The position numbers were made by a program, and so were the translations under genes. Of a stretch of 8,768 bases of DNA, positions 5,388 to 8,768 are shown piece after piece. The DNA is from Ignavibacteriaceae bacterium (GTDB lineage Bacteria; Bacteroidota; Ignavibacteria; Ignavibacteriales; Ignavibacteriaceae): contig JANWIS010000140.1 of NCBI GenBank assembly GCA_025449775.1, forward strand, positions 1-8,768, written 5' to 3'. Under the pieces are notes generated by a model that was given only the letters and a program-made list of their open reading frames with translations, searched no databases and was not told where the DNA came from. Positions within the stretch are counted from its first letter, which is position 1, and each line of letters opens with the position of its first letter.

Positions 5388-8300
5388 TTAAAAAATTAAT
5401 TCCGATAATTTTTCTTTCGCTCGTATCTGTTTTTCCGCAGTCTGACTCAACTCTTATTTTAAGTGAAGTAATGTTCTATCCTCAAACCGGACCGAATGAA
5501 TTCATTGAAGTATATAACTACAGTGAAACTCAAAGTATTGATCTCAACACATACAAAATCAAATACTATACTTCGACGGCTGATATTATAACTGATGCAG
5601 GAGAAGGAACTGTTCTTCCTCCAGAATCTTTTGCAATAATTCTTGAAGGTGATTATGTAATCGGCAGCGGAATTTATGACGGCTTAATTCCACCTGAAGC
5701 AATTATACTTAAAATATCAGATAATTCATTCGGCTCATCGGGAATGTCGAACACAGAGAACAGACCATTATGGTTAATAAATCCTGCTGATGATACGCTT
5801 GAATCCTATTTTTATTCCGCGAATAATTCACAAGCTCATTCTGATGAAAAAAGAGTTTTAGTGAAAGACAGTTCACAAAGCAATTGGGCAAATTCATTTT
5901 CTGTAAATGGAACTCCCGGTTTTCAGAATTCAGTTACTCCAGTTCAGTTTGATTTGCAGATGACCTCATTAACTTTTCAGCCATCTGCACCGATTGAAGG
6001 AGATGATGTGACGGTTTTGGTAAAGGTGAAAAATATCGGAACAAGTACAGCAAGTATATATTCCATCGAAATCTTTAATGATGCAAACTTCGATTCAACT
6101 GCTGATCCGGGTGAATTAATTTTTTCTCAGCAATATGCAAATCTTTCTGCCGGTGATTCACTTACAGCAAACACAATTATGACTTCACTTTCTGCAGGAA
6201 ATTACCAGGTGATATCAAAAGTAATTTTCACGCAGGATGAGAATACTGCAAACAATGAGCTATTAAAATCTTTTGTGGTTTTTCCTCCCGGAACAAATTA
6301 TAATGATGTGGTAATAAATGAAATTATGTACCGTCCATCCACAGGAGAACCGGAATGGATTGAATTATATAACAGAACTAGCAGTCCGATCAATCTGAGG
6401 AAGTGGAAATTTTCGGATGCATCAGCAACTGCAACAATTACAAATACAGATAAACATATTCCGGCAAATGGATTTATAATTCTTACAGCAGATTCTTCAA
6501 TTCAAAACTTTTTCAATGTGCCTTCGGAAATAATTGAATTCGGCTTACCATCATTAAACAATACCGGTGATGCAGTAACAATTGAAGACTCGATCGGAAC
6601 TAAAATTGATTCGCTGTACTACTATCCTGATTGGGGAGGAAATGAAGGTGGAAGATCACTCGAACGTGTTTCGGCAGATCGTTTCTCACTCGATCCGACT
6701 AACTGGGGAACTTCAGTCAATATATTCAAAGCTTCGCCGGGAAGTATAAATTCTATCACAGAAAAGAATTTTGATGTTGCTGTTTTAAATCTTCTTTTCA
6801 ATCCTCAGTTCCCAATTGAAGGTGATACTGTTTCAATTTCTGCAAAAGTAAAAAATTTCGGATTGAACAATGCGGATTTTTCTCTCCGGCTTTTTGAGGA
6901 CACAAATCTCGATTCAATTCCTGATTTGATGATAACTGAACTTCTAAATCTTAATCTTATTAGCGGAGATTCTTCCATTTACAGTTTTAATTATTTAATT
7001 GAAGACATACAAACCCGTAGTGCATTCCAGGTGAATGCAATTTTTCTTTTTGATGAAGATACAAGCAACAATAAATATTACAAAACAATCGAGCCGGGAT
7101 TACCAAAGCAATCAATTGTAATAAACGAAATAATGTACGCACCTGTTGGTGGTGAACCTGAATGGATTGAGCTTTTCAACAGAACAAATACTTCCATCAA
7201 CCTGAATGGCTGGGTGGTTAGTGATGTCTTTACTACGCCAACATACACAACCATTGAAGAGGATTTATTTATCGAACCTAATTCTTATCTAGTGTTAAGC
7301 AGAAGCAGTGCGATTTATAATTTTCACAGATATATTCCATCCGAAGTTTATGTTTTGTCTCTTCCATCTTTAAATAATGATCTCGATGGTGTAGTGATCA
7401 GTGATATGCGAGGACTTGCAATTGATTCAGTTATGTATCTTAATCTATGGGGCGGATCAAATGGAAATTCTTTGGAAAGAATTTCGGTGAATGCCGGATC
7501 AAATCTTCAAACCAACTGGGGAACTTCTTTCGATATTGAGCAAAGCACTCCGGGAAGAATAAACAATATTACACCAAAACAATTTGATCTTTCAGTTGCC
7601 GGATTGAATTTCAGTCCGAGGTTTCCTGTTTCCGGAGAAGATGTTTTTGTTTCGGTGTTCATTAAGAACAATGGATCTTCTGCAGCAAATAATTTTAATG
7701 TGGAATTTTATATTGATACTGATACAAACAATGTGGTCGATCTCCTCTTGAGCCTTGAAGAAGGAATAAATCTCTCTGCTGGTGATTCGACAAATATTAA
7801 TTCAACTTTACCGATTCAAAATTTAAACTCTAAAACTTTAACTGCAGTAAGAATAGTTTATACCGAAGATGAAGATACACTGAATAATTATTTTGAAAAA
7901 TATGTTGAGCCGGGATTCCCTTCAAACATTGTTTTAATAAATGAAGTGATGTACGGTCCTAACCCAAATGAACCCGAGTGGATAGAAGCAGTAAATGTTT
8001 CGGAGTTCGAAATTAATATTAAGGATTGGTCAATCAGTGATGTGCTTACAACTCCGGCAAAAAATTTCATTACTAATTTCGATATTATTTTACAGCCCGG
8101 TGAATATTTTGTTGTTGCAAAAGATACTTCTTTCAACTCTGCTCATCCCGAAGTGACATCAAAAGTTTTTTTCTCAAGCTTTGGAATACTCGGCAATACT
8201 GCTGATGGAGTAATAATTTATGATTTCAGAGATGGAATAATCGACAGCCTTTTCTATCGTTCTTCCTGGGGAGGAGGATCCGGTTTATCTCTTGAAAGAA

Positions 8301-8768
8301 TTTCTTTAGAAGAACCAACAAACGACAGCACAAATTGGACCACATCGTTAAGCATAATTGGAAGCACTCCGGGATCTCCGAACTCAATCATGAATGTTCC
8401 TGATTACGGCAGGAACAATCTTGTCATTAACGAAATTATGTTTGATCCCGGTGAAGATAATTCTGAATTTATAGAGTTCCTCAACCTCAGCGGTGACTCT
8501 GTAAATGTCGGCGGATGGAAAATTGAAGATGAAAACGGAAATGATTACAGGCTCTCACAATTCCCTTTGATGGTTCCTGATAATTCATATTTTATTTTAG
8601 CGGCTGATACATTAATTAATTCAAAGTACAATCTCGATGAAACTGTATTAATAACAGTAGCCGGAGTTTCAAGTCTCGGACTTGTAAACACTGGAGAATT
8701 AATTCTTTTAAAAGATGTAAAAGGAAATGTGATTGATTCGGTTTTTTATTCAGATAAATGGCACAATG
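5384..8768 (+). CDS. Giant exported lamin-tail/CARDB repeat protein, open at the right edge
   Basis: The frame from ATG 5384 is open for 1128 codons to the window end with no stop. Residues 1-19 form a signal peptide (two Lys, hydrophobic core, VSVFPQ before SDS), so the protein is exported. By motif I divide the rest as follows: LTD1 about 24-187, CARDB1 189-302, LTD2 309-461, CARDB2 463-571, LTD3 577-732, CARDB3 734-844, LTD4 849-1005, LTD5 about 1012 onward. Each lamin-tail domain starts with a form of VINEIMY.P followed by EPEWIEL.N, and LTD2-4 end with WGG, SLER.S, a TNW.TS motif and PG..N. Each CARDB starts FDL/FDV, contains VKVKN.G-like strands and ends with an ED..NN motif. Both are Ig-like beta folds found in bacterial surface and secreted proteins. 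A type IX C-terminal sorting domain would be expected but lies outside the window. It overlaps the SDR stop by four bases. Adhesion, scaffold or envelope roles are possible but not shown. Confidence 0.9.
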   Translation, partial: MIKKLIPIIFLSLVSVFPQSDSTLILSEVMFYPQTGPNEFIEVYNYSETQSIDLNTYKIKYYTSTADIITDAGEGTVLPPESFAIILEGDYVIGSGIYDGLIPPEAIILKISDNSFGSSGMSNTENRPLWLINPADDTLESYFYSANNSQAHSDEKRVLVKDSSQSNWANSFSVNGTPGFQNSVTPVQFDLQMTSLTFQPSAPIEGDDVTVLVKVKNIGTSTASIYSIEIFNDANFDSTADPGELIFSQQYANLSAGDSLTANTIMTSLSAGNYQVISKVIFTQDENTANNELLKSFVVFPPGTNYNDVVINEIMYRPSTGEPEWIELYNRTSSPINLRKWKFSDASATATITNTDKHIPANGFIILTADSSIQNFFNVPSEIIEFGLPSLNNTGDAVTIEDSIGTKIDSLYYYPDWGGNEGGRSLERVSADRFSLDPTNWGTSVNIFKASPGSINSITEKNFDVAVLNLLFNPQFPIEGDTVSISAKVKNFGLNNADFSLRLFEDTNLDSIPDLMITELLNLNLISGDSSIYSFNYLIEDIQTRSAFQVNAIFLFDEDTSNNKYYKTIEPGLPKQSIVINEIMYAPVGGEPEWIELFNRTNTSINLNGWVVSDVFTTPTYTTIEEDLFIEPNSYLVLSRSSAIYNFHRYIPSEVYVLSLPSLNNDLDGVVISDMRGLAIDSVMYLNLWGGSNGNSLERISVNAGSNLQTNWGTSFDIEQSTPGRINNITPKQFDLSVAGLNFSPRFPVSGEDVFVSVFIKNNGSSAANNFNVEFYIDTDTNNVVDLLLSLEEGINLSAGDSTNINSTLPIQNLNSKTLTAVRIVYTEDEDTLNNYFEKYVEPGFPSNIVLINEVMYGPNPNEPEWIEAVNVSEFEINIKDWSISDVLTTPAKNFITNFDIILQPGEYFVVAKDTSFNSAHPEVTSKVFFSSFGILGNTADGVIIYDFRDGIIDSLFYRSSWGGGSGLSLERISLEEPTNDSTNWTTSLSIIGSTPGSPNSIMNVPDYGRNNLVINEIMFDPGEDNSEFIEFLNLSGDSVNVGGWKIEDENGNDYRLSQFPLMVPDNSYFILAADTLINSKYNLDETVLITVAGVSSLGLVNTGELILLKDVKGNVIDSVFYSDKWHN
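5453..7930 (+). repeat. Three in-frame LTD+CARDB coding repeats of about 270 codons
   Basis: Units were aligned on the conserved Met of the NEIMY-like motif (codons at 5471, 6326, 7133, 7949). Unit one covers 5453-6307 (855 bases), unit two 6308-7114 (807) and unit three 7115-7930 (816). Units two and three are the most alike: both contain LPSLNN, an IDS...WGG stretch, SLER.S, TNWGTS and PG.IN.IT at equivalent places. Similarity is at protein level; the DNA has diverged, so this is old duplication and not a fresh tandem array. A fourth LTD (7931-8419) lacks a CARDB partner and runs straight into a fifth LTD. Confidence 0.85.

Noticed and set aside
5709..5897. Short minus-strand frame within LTD1 of the giant gene
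   Set aside because: Antisense to a continuous 1128-codon frame with clear domains.
7888..8136. 82-codon minus-strand frame within LTD4
   Set aside because: Antisense to a clear LTD domain; no signal of its own.
5453..8768. Tandem DNA repeat or CRISPR-like array
   Set aside because: The periodicity is about 810-855 bases and exists at protein level only; there are no short identical direct repeats with spacers.

Overview
The window is low in G+C, densely coded, and reads as a chromosomal segment of a Bacteroidota/Chlorobiota-type (FCB-group) bacterium. Three things point there. A TTTG-N19-TAnnTTTG promoter, the form known from Bacteroidetes, lies in the divergent intergenic region. The right end encodes a very large secreted protein of lamin-tail and CARDB domains, a type common in organisms with type IX secretion. 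Several starts lack a strong Shine-Dalgarno sequence or are non-ATG. An Ignavibacteria-like host is plausible from this gene mix, but that is inference. I see no tRNA, rRNA, insertion sequence, CRISPR array or phage gene.

Left part, minus strand, reading from about 4426 down to 1: one tightly packed unit of five genes. They are a cysteine-rich DUF3109/YkgJ-like protein, rpoN (sigma-54), an integral-membrane methyltransferase of the NnrU/MddA/isoprenylcysteine-methyltransferase type, hslV (protease subunit) and hslU (AAA+ unfoldase, cut by the window edge before its C-terminus). Successive genes are separated by 1, -4, 13 and 17 bases, so co-transcription from the promoter at about 4507-4537 is likely. 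HslU and HslV together form the HslUV (ClpYQ) protease. RpoN directs transcription that depends on ATP-driven activators. Why these sit together is not evident from the sequence.

Middle, 4427-4601: a 175-base divergent intergenic region with the minus-strand promoter. No convincing plus-strand promoter was found.

Right part, plus strand from 4602: a short-chain dehydrogenase/reductase gene whose stop overlaps (ATGA) the start of a giant exported protein gene that runs off the right edge. At least 1128 residues are visible: a signal peptide, then LTD-CARDB, LTD-CARDB, LTD-CARDB, LTD, LTD. The repeat period is about 270 residues, so the gene has grown by internal duplication. One CARDB domain carries a complete EF-hand-like loop pattern, and the same spot is progressively eroded in the other two. 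This modular surface or secreted protein is the most unusual object in the window. I found no clear evidence for a wholly new system; the items worth following up are listed as findings.
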